From contig JAIUCV010000019.1 in assembly GCA_026724425.1 (NCBI GenBank), positions 6,528,211 through 6,592,210 of the forward strand: a DNA stretch of 64,000 bases, in the 5' to 3' direction. The translations under genes were made by a program, and so were the position numbers. This DNA is from Erythrophleum ivorense (Eukaryota > Streptophyta > Magnoliopsida > Fabales > Fabaceae). Below are positions 22,915-33,586 of the stretch, one piece after another. A model generated the notes under the pieces. It searched no databases and had not been told where the DNA came from. It was given only the letters and a program-made list of their open reading frames with translations. Each line of letters starts with the position of its first letter. Positions within the stretch are counted from its first letter, which is position 1.

Positions 22915-24325
22915 TTATGACTTCCCTTATTTTTCCATTTCCGTCATTTCCTCTGCTTCTATATAACCCGGGGATAGAGATGAATCATGTGAGCTTTAAC
23001 CCAACTCTAATTTCTTGCAAATTTCGACATCCTTCCCTCTATGGGATACGTAACTCAAGGAAGAGAAGTGACAAGGGGGTGGTGACTGAAAGCTTTTTCC
23101 TTTGACTGTGAGTTTGGAGTTGGTAGGATAACATATGTTGTCAAGAACCATAGAGCTTCTCTGATAGCGGAGAAGAAGGCCGTCTTCTTTGCCATATGAT
23201 TAGGAAACTCCCACCGAATGTGCCTCACTAGACCTTCGTTAAAGAGAATAGCCATACGCATCCGTTTTTGTGTCAGACCTTGATCTCTTCCTAATGAGCA
23301 TACTGGTGATCATTAACCATCCTTCCTTTGCTGGATTCCTAGCCTTGAAGGGGCCTTGGCTTACTGGAGTCTTACGGAACTGTCTTTGTTTGTCTTTCAT
23401 GGCATCCCAAGAGTGGCATTCTAAGAAAGTATGTTGGTCAGCAAGATGGCCTTAATTCAATTTAGAAGGGACTTCGGATATACTTTCAGGTTCTCATAAA
23501 GAATTTGGTTTCTAGTTTCCCACATGCCATGGAGTGAGAAGATGATGATGTGGGTCATTTGCTCATAATTCTCCTTTTTAGTATTGGAAAGCCAAGAATG
23601 AAGCCAGCTAGTCATTCTTTAGTTTGTCATGGCATTGCTTTGTAGAGCCAAAGATAAGGCAAACCATACGGCTCTAGCGAAGTCGTAATATTAAAAAATA
23701 TGGTCAATGGTTTCTGGGGTTGAGTGACAAAAAGGATAGTCCTGGTTAACCTCCATGTGATGTTTTCCAAAGAATATCATTGATAGGGATGGCTCTCTTC
23801 AATAGTTTCCAAGTAAAGACTATCATTCTGCTAGGAAGTTTTAACTTCCATAGATTCTCCCATAGGATAAGGGATTTTCTGCGGCAAGGTTAGCTTCCTT
23901 TCTAAGAGATTTATAATCATCTCTAGTTGTATATTGACCATTCGGACATTCCTTCCATAGGAGGTAATCCTTTTTTAAAACTCTAAGAACGTCATCTGGA
24001 GGATTTGGCTTTTGATATCTTGATTCCATTTCCTCTCAATATGCAAAACAAGATCAATGACTTTTTTAATATAATCTTGGTGATCTGTCTGCATGGTCTG
24101 CCACAGGCACTGGTTGATAGGGATATCTTTTCTAGAGCCAATTTGCCAAGAGAGATGAGAGATAATGAGGAAGCTTGATTTGGCAATACCTTTCCACATT
24201 CACGTTTATGTTTAAACTTGTCTCTATATTTGGAGAAATTTTTAATGAAGGAATCCATATTGGTGTCCATCTTCATTAGTGCTAGATTAATAAGCGGCAT
24301 GCCTGTCTTGGATAAAAGAACTTAA
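22915..24325 (-). mobile_element. LINE 3' remnant on the minus strand
   Basis: Minus-strand frames at 23841-24300 give PPDDVLRVLKKDYLLWKECP and NGQYTTRDDYKSLRKEAN, the region between RT and zf-RVT in L1-type plant LINEs. Further down (23450-23800) come degenerate zf-RVT-like pieces, and 23055-23261 contains IREALWFLTTYVI, resembling the RNase H-like tail. Frames shift repeatedly. No poly(T) (minus-strand poly(A)) was seen at the left edge. Confidence 0.6.
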
Positions 24326-24599
24326 CATTATCTTGCTTGTCTAAAGATCTAGGTGAGGACAATTCTTAGCATGTTACTTCGGCAACATGCATTATTACTT
24401 GTACTTTAGAAGAAAATATGAAATTAAGATTTGATTTCTTGGTTAGAAATTAAAACTAATATTTTCCTTTGTTTTGTTGAGGTTATGTCTTTAACTTGAT
24501 TTAGCATAAGTGCCAACATAACTTAGTGTTAAGGTCTCAAGATACCTTGCATGTTGTTGCTCTCGTGACATGAGAGGTAACTTAAGCTCGTTATTAAAG

Positions 24600-24960
24600 T
24601 TGAATACGGACTCTAATTTAAACCATGACTTACCTACAGTTATGTTAACTATAGTTAAGCCTACATCATAATGATGGTTACAAAATAACCCTTGTTATGA
24701 CACATCTTAACAATAGTAATGTTTAATCGCCATTAAGATAAATCCTAACAATGATTATGAAACCATTGTTAAGACTACAAAGAGCTTAACCAAAATTTAA
24801 TTAAATCATTGCTAAGTTTAACGATAATTCAATTAAATTGTCGTTGAGTCAAGGTCCAGGCCTATTTTGCTCTTCGAAACACTAGACTTAATGATGATTT
24901 TATTAAACTACTGTTAAGCTAGGGTTAACGATGATTCAGTATACCCTCTTTCAACTCACA
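24600..24960. repeat. subterminal-type repeat array of the CACTA element
   Basis: At least ten degenerate copies, in both orientations, of a ~12-bp word around 'ttaacaatgatt': 'taatgatggtta', 'taacaatagtaa', 'cctaacaatgatt', 'aaccattgttaag', 'tttaacgataatt', 'ttaacgatgatt'. Such arrays bind the TNPA-type protein in En/Spm elements (family knowledge). A similar array occurs at 38540-38690. Confidence 0.55.
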
Positions 24961-25251
24961 CCCATTGCTTTCATGAAAACACAGAACCTCCTACCTTATT
25001 GTCTCTTCTCCAGTGCCAGTGTCAAGGACACTTCCCATCACTAATCACCTCTTTTTTGGTGATGCACTAAATAAAAGCCAGCGACCTAGAGCCCCCCAAC
25101 CGTGACCCTTTTCCTCTCTTCCCACCCATTTTCATTCCTAAATTGAAAAAACCCTCTACCACCCCCAAAAGATGTGAAGGCTTTGATTTGCTACCTTTGG
25201 CGGCCTTTGATAACTGGTAACCTCCCTTTGTGACCTTGATTGTGATCGAAG

Positions 25252-26088
25252 GTAAGTGTCTTTAATATCCAAAAATATTTTCACCTTCTCTTTTGAAATC
25301 GGTTTTGATGTTTTTATCTCTTATGAAAATTGGAATGAGGTTATCTTGGATTTATTTGTAGGTTCAATGTGGTTATGATTCTTGATGATTTTTTAAGATG
25401 GTTTGTGTTGTTGGTGAATTAATTTATGTGTGCCTTTGATTTGCTATGGATAATTTTTGGTTGTTGGTTAATCTTTTTTGTGTTTTTTTTGGGTTATTTT
25501 GATATATGATAAGCTTGCATTGCTGCATTCATTTTCTTGATTTGGGATGTTATTGATACAATTGCTACTAAATTCATACTTAATCATGGTGTCCCATAAC
25601 TCAAATCGAAGTAGGTAAGAGTGAGATCCACCCTAGTTATGGTATTTATGGCCTTTTGATTTATAGTTCCAACTTCCAAGAATAATCAAACATAAAAATT
25701 TAATTGCTTTATTTTTGTTATATTTAATTTAATGTGATATATGTATAAAGTAAATTTTTAATGAATGTTGCTTTTAGTGTATGCACATAAATATTTTTTT
25801 ATTGATATAAATCTTTAAAAATTATTAATTTTTTTAATAGTCCCATTTTTTTACTATTATAAAAAAAGCCTTATGTGTAACTTGAGTTTCATTGTAAAAC
25901 AAGTAGGATGAGTAATGGAGTGCCATAACAAGTGGGTGGCCAACAAACTTTGGCAATAAGTGGATTTTATTATGATGTCCGCTTTTATCATCTACTTGCA
26001 CATGTCATAGGAAAAAAAGGATTTTTCACTCTTGTGCTTATGATGTTTCAATAATTAAAAGTAAACTTTATTTTTTTTTTAGTTTTAG
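25252..26088 (+). other. putative 5' leader intron of the CACTA transposase gene
   Basis: A GAAG|GTAAGTGTC donor at 25252 and a T-rich tract ending TTTTAG at 26088 directly precede the transposase ATG at 26091. The intron is inferred from the signals alone. Confidence 0.4.
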
Positions 26089-26090
26089 AA

Positions 26091-26951
26091 ATGGACAAGT
26101 CTCAAATTGTTAAGCCCCATAATACGTGTCAATGTTTAAATGGATTTAATAGGTTCCTAGACTTTGCATTTATCTATAGGAGTGTTAATGTTAGAATGAT
26201 ATATCCATACCCTAAATGTCAATTTAAGAAATGATAGAATATAGAAGTTTTGTGTGACTACTTGATTTTTAAATCAGTCCTATAAGGGTGCATTTTTTGG
26301 GTTAAGCAAGGGAAAAGACCTAGACATAAACCTCTTATAGAACCTCAATCAAAACCATAAGGGAGAGAAGAATGATTTGTAAGGATGATCTTGTGCGACA
26401 CATGGTTCATGATACATTCAAGGTTCATAAAAATAAAAGTATGAATAAGGTTGAAGGTTTAGTTCCACCACTAAAGCAAAGGATAAATAACAATGCAAAA
26501 GAATTTTGTAAGTCAATTAGAAATGAGTAACAAAACTTGTACTAAAGATGTGAGAAGTACTTAAAAAATTCTTTCTTAAGAAAGTTGTGTCGCATCAAGT
26601 ATTTATATGGAATAAGTGACAACGCTATGTTAATGGTATTGGAATTATTGGTCAATACCTTTGAACATGTAAATATTCCATCTCTTTTCTATGAAGCCAA
26701 GAAAACCATTAATAAACTATAGCTTAATTACATAAAAATTTATGCCTTTCTAAATGATTGCATGCTACATTAAGGGAAGGATGGAAAGAAGGAAGTGTGT
26801 AAAAAGTGCAACACATCTAAATGGAAAACCATAAGTTAAAGGTAAAAAGTGGAAGAAGTAGCTTACAAAAATCCTTAGATACTTTCCACTGAAGCCATCA
26901 TTACAAAAGTTGTTTATTATCCTCTAAAACTATTGAGCATATGAAATGGTA
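26091..26951 (+). pseudogene. CACTA TNP2 transposase, N-terminal block
   Basis: Starts MDKSQIVKPHNTCQCLNGFN and FLDFAF, the usual opening of TNP2 with its zinc-finger-like N terminus (YPYPKCQFKKW). It continues through IPSLFYEAKKTINKL, NDCMLH and VCKKCNTSKWK to TIEHMKW at the break point. Multiple stops and frameshifts are present. TNP2 is the DDE-type transposase of En/Spm elements. This block ends exactly at an 11-bp target duplication, beyond which the frame resumes at 28231. Confidence 0.75.
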
Positions 26952-28219
26952 GATTTGGATTTTCTACAATCATATGGTTGGCTATAAATGATGCAATCAT
27001 AAAGATCTAGTTGTTCATCTTATCCAACATTTCACATTAGCCATGTGTTTTTTTTTTAAATTCCTAAATAGTGTGTTGAACAAAACCCTTTATCATTCTC
27101 TAAAATGTATATATTGAAGATCTAAAACGGAACTCATCAACTACAAGTGTACTTATCTTTTATCGATAGAGAAGATCTAAAACATTTTAGTTGGCCAAAA
27201 CTTTCAAAATCTATAATGCAAGGGACTTGTTAAAGCTCATCATCAATGCAAGAAAGCCATTGAAGCTATGAAGATTTGTAATGCATATCTCCAAAATTTC
27301 ATCCATGTTCATCTCTATTGAGACTCCTATCTCTAAAGTTAAGGTTTATATCACTATCCACAATGTTTTAAGAATGCCCTAATTGATTTGTATAGTGGAG
27401 TTTCCAATTAGAGTGCCTAATTTCAAGTCAACAACCCTTTTTTGTTTTCTTCATTCAATTTTCAAACCTCTTCTAGTAACCACTCTATTTTGAAATCTCT
27501 ATTAATGTCAAATTCAAAAGGCGGTTTTATAACCTAGATGAATAGTTCCCCTACTCTCTTTTAATCCCTTAGCCAACAACATTATTTGGAGCTCATTAAT
27601 TAAGTTTTGAGATTCAAAAGAAATATAAAGAAAAAAAGTTTTTAAGATTTAGATCCAACCATCCAATGCAATTTTCAAAAGGAATTCCAAGTTCTTTATT
27701 TATGTGATGTTTCAACTCCATGCCTAAATCCTTAGAAAATTGCTTATTGATGATTCTTTCAAATTGTCTTTATTGTGTATATTAGAAATTGCTTATTCAC
27801 GTGGTTCTTGAAAGCAAAGAGAAAAAGGCCAAGTGTGAGAAGAAAGGATTAGTGTCAAAGATATCTTATGAGAATTCATGTGTAGGATTGTGTCATTGAC
27901 TTATTTTCCATGTGTGTTTAAGATCCTTTTAGTCTTTCAAGTGGGTTGTAGTTTTTAATTCCATGAGAGTTGTATTTTTAAATTAATCTTGCATGTGTGA
28001 GTGCAAAAATTGATGGCTTTATATTTTTGTTATTGCAATGCAATAATGTGTTTTACATCATTTTCCTTAAAAGAAAAAAAAGGCTACATGTCAACATGAG
28101 GTTGACTAGATCAAATGAATGTAGGAGATTTGTTTATTGCACCAATTACAGTTGAATGTAGGAGATTTGTTGATTGCACCAATTACAGTCATTCATATAA
28201 ATAGAGAGACTTTGAATTC
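26952..28219. mobile_element. unclassified 1.27-kb insertion with 11-bp target duplication
   Basis: ATGAAATGGTA occurs at 26941-26951 and again at 28220-28230. The TNP2 frame reads through correctly only if the intervening 1268 bp plus one copy are removed. No terminal inverted repeat, LTR or poly(A) was seen. A few stretches (NALIDL near 27390) faintly resemble a retroelement protease. Type unknown. Confidence 0.65.
28117..28190 (+). repeat. 37-bp tandem duplication
   Basis: Two adjacent 37-bp units beginning 'gaatgtaggagatttgtt' and ending 'caccaattacagt', differing at very few positions. It lies inside the unclassified insertion. Confidence 0.85.
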
Positions 28220-28242
28220 ATGAAATGGTATGTCATTAATGA

Positions 28243-28947
28243 GTAAGGGTGTTCATTGGGCCATTAGACTTGAGAGGTCCACCCTAACCCAGTCTAATTG
28301 AGTCAAGCCAAAATATAAATAGATAAAACTTTAAACAAAACTATATTGGATTGAGTCGAGCCAAGCTATGGGTGAAAACATATTCTGCGTAGCTCGACCC
28401 AATAGTTATTATTATTATTTTTAGTTATCAATATCTTACCATCTTATACCTTTTTTTTATTCTTATTTCATCTAACTCTCTCTACATGTTGCAGCTTTTA
28501 TTACCCATCTAAACCTTCTTTATTTTTTAATTATTTTTATTATTGATGTGCATATTTATTGACATTTTTGTTGAATAATAAATATATATATATATATATA
28601 TATATTTACCTAAGACTAATTATACTAATATAACTTATGTTTTGCTTGATAATACCATACTATTTTTTTATTAAAAATATTTTACTAATAAAAATATAAG
28701 GATTCTAAAAGTCCATTATTTTGAAATATATGCTTATGAGTATACAAAAAAGATATTTTTATATTGTAAGTATCAGTTTATAAAGAAAAAAAAAAGCCCT
28801 AGCGGCTTTAACTCATCTTAATCCAACATAAAATCAGACTTGTTTGGGTTGGACCGAGCTACGGGTATAAAAAAAGTCTGATTTCTTAATGGGGCCGGGC
28901 ATCGAGCATCCTAACTGCTCCGCCTTACTTTGCCCATGAATAGCTCT
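28243..28947. repeat. hAT-type MITE with 8-bp target duplication
   Basis: Flanked by exact ATTAATGA at 28235-28242 and 28948-28955. Ends GTAAGGGTGTTCATTGGGCC and GCCCATGAATAGCTCT pair imperfectly. The interior is A+T-rich with an (AT)n run at about 28583-28605. The 8-bp duplication and the GGGTGTTCA-type end indicate hAT. Removing it restores the TNP2 frame (YVINENNDNLIRH). Confidence 0.75.
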
Positions 28948-28955
28948 ATTAATGA

Positions 28956-29641
28956 AAACAATGACAACTTGATAAGGCATCTAAGGGACTTTGAGACTTG
29001 AAAGAGATTTGACATAGTAAATTTTTAGTTTGCTTTAAATCCTTGAAATATATGTCTTGGGTTTGCTACTGATGGTTTCAATTTATTTGGCAACTTATAT
29101 ACAAATTACAGCATATAGCCAGTGATTCTTATGCCTTATAACCTTTCTTCTTAAATGTATATAAAACATAATTCATTGCTTCTTTTAATAATACTTCCAG
29201 GAAGGCAACCATTGAGAGGTGATATAAATGTCTATATGTAACTGCTAGTAGAAGAGTTGATAGATTTATGGAATGTGATGGTTGAAATCTTTCATTTTTA
29301 CACTAATAAAGTCTTCAATATATGTATAACTAAGATGTAGACAATTAGTAATTTTTGAATACTTGAAACATTATCTGGGTGGAATATACATATTAGGTTA
29401 GCTTTTACAGCTTGCAACTTTAATTCAACTCCTTCATGCCTTTCTTATAGTCAAAAGCGATGTTTTATGGGGCATTTTTGTTTTCTCAACCTAGGACATA
29501 AAGTTAGATTGGCTGGACATTACTTTGATAGAAGGAAAGGTAAGAGAAAGTCTCTAATAACAATAACTAGCCTAGAAGTCTTAAGACAACTTAGAAATAT
29601 TGACGTTGTATTTGGAAATAAGGTGGAAGTTAAAGGTTTGA
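28956..29641 (+). pseudogene. CACTA TNP2 transposase, middle block
   Basis: Reads NENNDNLIRHLRDFET, then GFATDGFNLFGNLYTNYS, VILMPYNL, a degraded LPG...DINVYM, ELIDLWN, and YSQKRCFMGHFCFLNLGHK followed by AGHYFDR. This is the central TNP2 domain carrying the DGF and (P)YNLP blocks. Stops are numerous. The block ends at the solo LTR insertion and continues at 36732. Confidence 0.8.
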
Positions 29642-31410
29642 TATAACACCTAACTTTATTTCCATAATTAATTACTATCTTAAATAAATAATTAATAACA
29701 TTTACTTGTGAAAGCTATTAAATAACGATATATATATTTATATATATAAAATAATCTAATAAACTATTCAAAATGAATTAATCAACATTTCCTAAAGTTT
29801 ACTATCTAATTAAATCATCAATAAGTTAAATATCCTAACTCATAATTGTTTCATAACAATCTATTCATTAAATCTCATCTAAGTGTACACAATAAATCAA
29901 CATATTAAATCCAAATAAAAGTAATTCTACTGCGTAACACTAAAAAGTCCTAGATAAGGTGTTACATAATATGAATTTCTTAACACAACTTGAAGTAACA
30001 TAGTCTAATTATTATATCATCTCTTACTCCATATAACTAAACTAAGATATTCATTACGTTGCTTCCCTTTACCAATATCTATCCTTCTACCTGAAAATGG
30101 CAATCTAGAAAAGTGTATATGAGTTAAAATTTTCAATAGCTAGTAGAGTTTTAAAATGTACATTCTCAACCAAAAATATAAAGCTTTTCATAATAAATTT
30201 CATTCCATCAAATACATGCATTTCTTATTGCTTTTATTATGTGAATCGTTGATCTTTTACAATCATTTTCATAAAATTATTTTAAAAAATAAATCATTTT
30301 TATTTCATAAATTCATTTGAATACAAAAGATAAGTTAATGAAAACCATATGCTCATACCAACTGAGTAATATAGGCGGGACTTTGTACCACAGCCCTTGC
30401 ATATCCTTTATCCATTCCATCTCATACCAAAATGAGCAAGCAAACATACATATCAGTAGCACTCTCACATCAAGCATCCAGCCTTAAGACATAGGCATCA
30501 ACTGATTCTAACACAATCAATAACTAAGATATAAATCTCTAGGGTGTATGCATCAACCTCATTCAACAATAATCATCGTATGAGCATAACTTTGAAAATA
30601 TCATATAGCAATTAAAATCATTTTACTTTAAGAATACAATATCATTGCATTTCATAAATTCCATCAATCATATAAATAATCATTTCTAACAATCATTTCC
30701 ATCTAACTTTTGGAAGTATAATAAGTCAATTTCATAAATCCCATTCATAAGATATAAGAAAGCATCTAGAATTATGTTTATGAAAATAGTTACATTGCCA
30801 AGAAGTCACACAAGTCAAACAATCTAAACAGTCACAAACTATCAACAACATTAAATTAAATATATACATACATATATATATATATAATTCTTAATATTAC
30901 GTGATTCACTAATTAAACTAATATAATTTATCTACTTACCAACTAATCAACTCTTCTCAATTAATTCTTCACCAACATGCCACTTACTAGTTCTTGCACC
31001 ATACTTTAATTACATCCAACCATGCCAAACCATCAAAAATATATATCTAATTACTAAATATAATCCATCAATTGTATGAAATAAAAATTATAGAATGAGG
31101 ATTATACCTTAATTTGCCTCATAGAAAACTTTTAAGTCTCTTAGGAATTTCATCAAATACCTTGAGTCTACTATAAATTTAATTAATATAAATTAATATT
31201 CAATACTTAGTAATTCCATAGAAACTAAATAGTAGGATAGAAATTATACATGCAAGGATCTAAAGGAACTTTTAGAAGTATAGAATTTCAACCCAATCAC
31301 ACAAATTCAAGAAGCTCTTTAACCTTACGTGTCCAAAGTTATCTAATTAAAATTCTAATCAATTCAAAAGAAAACTTATAAAGAGTAGATTAAATGTTTC
31401 TTCCATTTGC

Positions 31411-33403
31411 AATTTCTTAGTGAATAGTCCTAAAAGGACTGTATTTTTGTATTCATTGGATACTTCTAATATTTCTAAGACTGCTGACAAAGTTTTTGAC
31501 ATGCTTAATGAAGTTGTGGAGAAAGTAGGAAAGGAGAATTTGGTGCAAATAATAACTAATAATGCTGCAAATTACAAAGCAACTAGACAAAAATTAATAG
31601 ATAAGAGGAAGCACTTGTATTGGACACCATGTGCAACCCATTTCATTGACTTGATGTTGGAGGGCTTTGAAAAAAATTATATTGCATAAAGAAACCATAA
31701 GCAGGGGTAGAAGAATTAAAACCTATATTTATATAAGAGCAATACTTATTAGCTTGCTAAAACAATTTAAGAAAGGGAGAGATTTGATTAGGCCAACTGT
31801 AACTTGATTTGCCACTGCTTATTTGGCAATTGCATGTCTTAATGAGCATAAAGCAATATTGATAAATTTGTTTATTTCTAAGGAGTGGAAGGATAGCAAG
31901 TTTTCACTTATCAAAGATGGAAAAGAAGTGGCAAGAATAGCTATGGGTAATAATTTATGGAAGAACATCATGACATGCCTTAAGGCCACTGCTCCTCTCA
32001 TTAAAGTTCTTTGCTTGGTTGATTCAGATGAGAAGCCAGCTATGGGATTCATATATGAAGTAATGGAAAGTGCAAAGGAAAAGATTAAGAAAAGCTTCAA
32101 TAATATTAAAAAGAGGTAATTAAATAATAAACTTAATGTTTATATCTTTAATTTTATTACTGCAAATTTTATATTTTAACTTTGATTTTCATTAATTATT
32201 GTAGTTATGAGCTTATATGGAATATAATTGATAAGAGGTGGGAAACTCAATTACATAAGCCTTTATATGCAGCTGCATACTACCTCAATCCTCATTTCCA
32301 CTATAACATTGATTTCAACCCTGCTTATGGGATTAAGTAAGGACTCTATGATTGTTTAACAAGAATGGTTGAAGATCAAGATGAAAAAAAAAAGGTTTCA
32401 ATTGATTGACTTCTATTATACATAAGGCATGTTTGGCTGTGATACTGCACAGGCATTAAGAACAAAGATGGCTCCAGCAAAATGGTGGGATTCTTATGGA
32501 GATGGATGCCCAGAACTTAAAAGAATTGCAATTCACATTCTCAGCTTATCTTATAGCTCTTATGGGTGTGAACGTAATTGGAGTGCTTTTGAAATGGTAA
32601 GTAACTAAATTTGATATAAATTACTTTCATTCTTTATGTTCTTTTTTTTTAGGTTAGAATACTTATGAATTTTCTTTTATTTTGTTTAGATTCATACCAA
32701 GAAAAGAAATTGCTTGCACCAGAAAAAGATGAATGATTTGGCATTTGTGATGTACAATTTGAAGTTATGAAGTAAGAAAAATAGTATAACTTATATTTAT
32801 GACTTTGACGATATTCATTCTGATGATAAATAGATAACTGAAGGGAGGAGAAATGAAGATGATGTAGAAGAAGATGATGATAATGAGATTCTTCAACTTA
32901 TTCAAGTTAATGAGAATATTACTGATTCTACTCTTGAGTCATTGATAGAGTTGGGTGATCATTTCGGGGTTCATTTGAATATTGATAATATAGGTGGTGA
33001 TGCTTCAAATATGACTTTGGATGATAACATTGAAGAAGAATATAATGATGATGATTTTGGTGATAATAATAATGGTGAGATAGGTGAAGATGATGATAAT
33101 AAAACTTTTAAATATTTTTATTGAATTTTTATTTATTTTTTTGAAATTTGGATATATTGAATGACTCTTTATGTATGAACTTGATTGGAATTTCTATGCT
33201 AAGAAACATAAATTATGGAATATATATATTTTTAAAATTAGTATGATTTGAATTGTATTTAAATAAATTTCTTTTTATATATATTGTATTTTAAATATAA
33301 TTATTAATAAATGTAAACTCTTACAAGTTTACGATATAAGTCTACGTTACAAGTTCACCTCTTCTTTACAAATTTACTTAAAATCGTGAATTTGACAACC
33401 TTG
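31411..33403 (+). mobile_element. 5'-truncated hAT transposon
   Basis: A hAT transposase gene (31418-33124) is followed by A+T-rich sequence ending TTTGACAACCTTG at 33403, the complement of the plant hAT end CAAGGTTGTCAAA. No matching left terminus lies upstream of 31411, where the host LTR sequence directly abuts. The left edge is approximate. Confidence 0.65.
31418..33124 (+). pseudogene. hAT transposase (C-terminal half with dimerisation domain)
   Basis: The translation has TVFLYSLDTSNISKTADKVF, TNNAANYKATRQKL and LYWTPCATHFIDLMLEGFEK of the catalytic region. Then, after stops near 31687 and 31806, come ACLNEHKAILINLF and KVLCLVDSDEKPAMGFIYEV. Two introns are well marked: 32116-32204 (GTAATT...TGTAG) and 32597-32689 (GTAAGT...TTTAG). 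The exon between them carries YAAAYYLNPHFHYN-like sequence. The dimerisation domain has CERNWSAFEM|IHTKKRN. A long acidic tail (Asp/Glu-rich, 32830-33120) ends the frame. The BED zinc finger and N-terminal half are missing. A splice acceptor-like TTTCTTAG sits just before 31418. Confidence 0.8.
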
Positions 33404-33586
33404 GTTATAGTAACTCATTTAAAATTTACGATTGGGCCATTATAACTCTAAATACACTATTGAGTTATTTATTTAATTCAACTACACTAAACCATTGGAT
33501 CTTTTATTTATTTCCTATTATAATCTAATCTAAACCTAAATAATATCTTAGTCTACTTATCTTATTTTCCAAATATGATTACTTTC

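Noticed and set aside
32942..33124. 60-codon acidic frame as a separate gene
   Set aside because: It is continuous with the hAT transposase C terminus.
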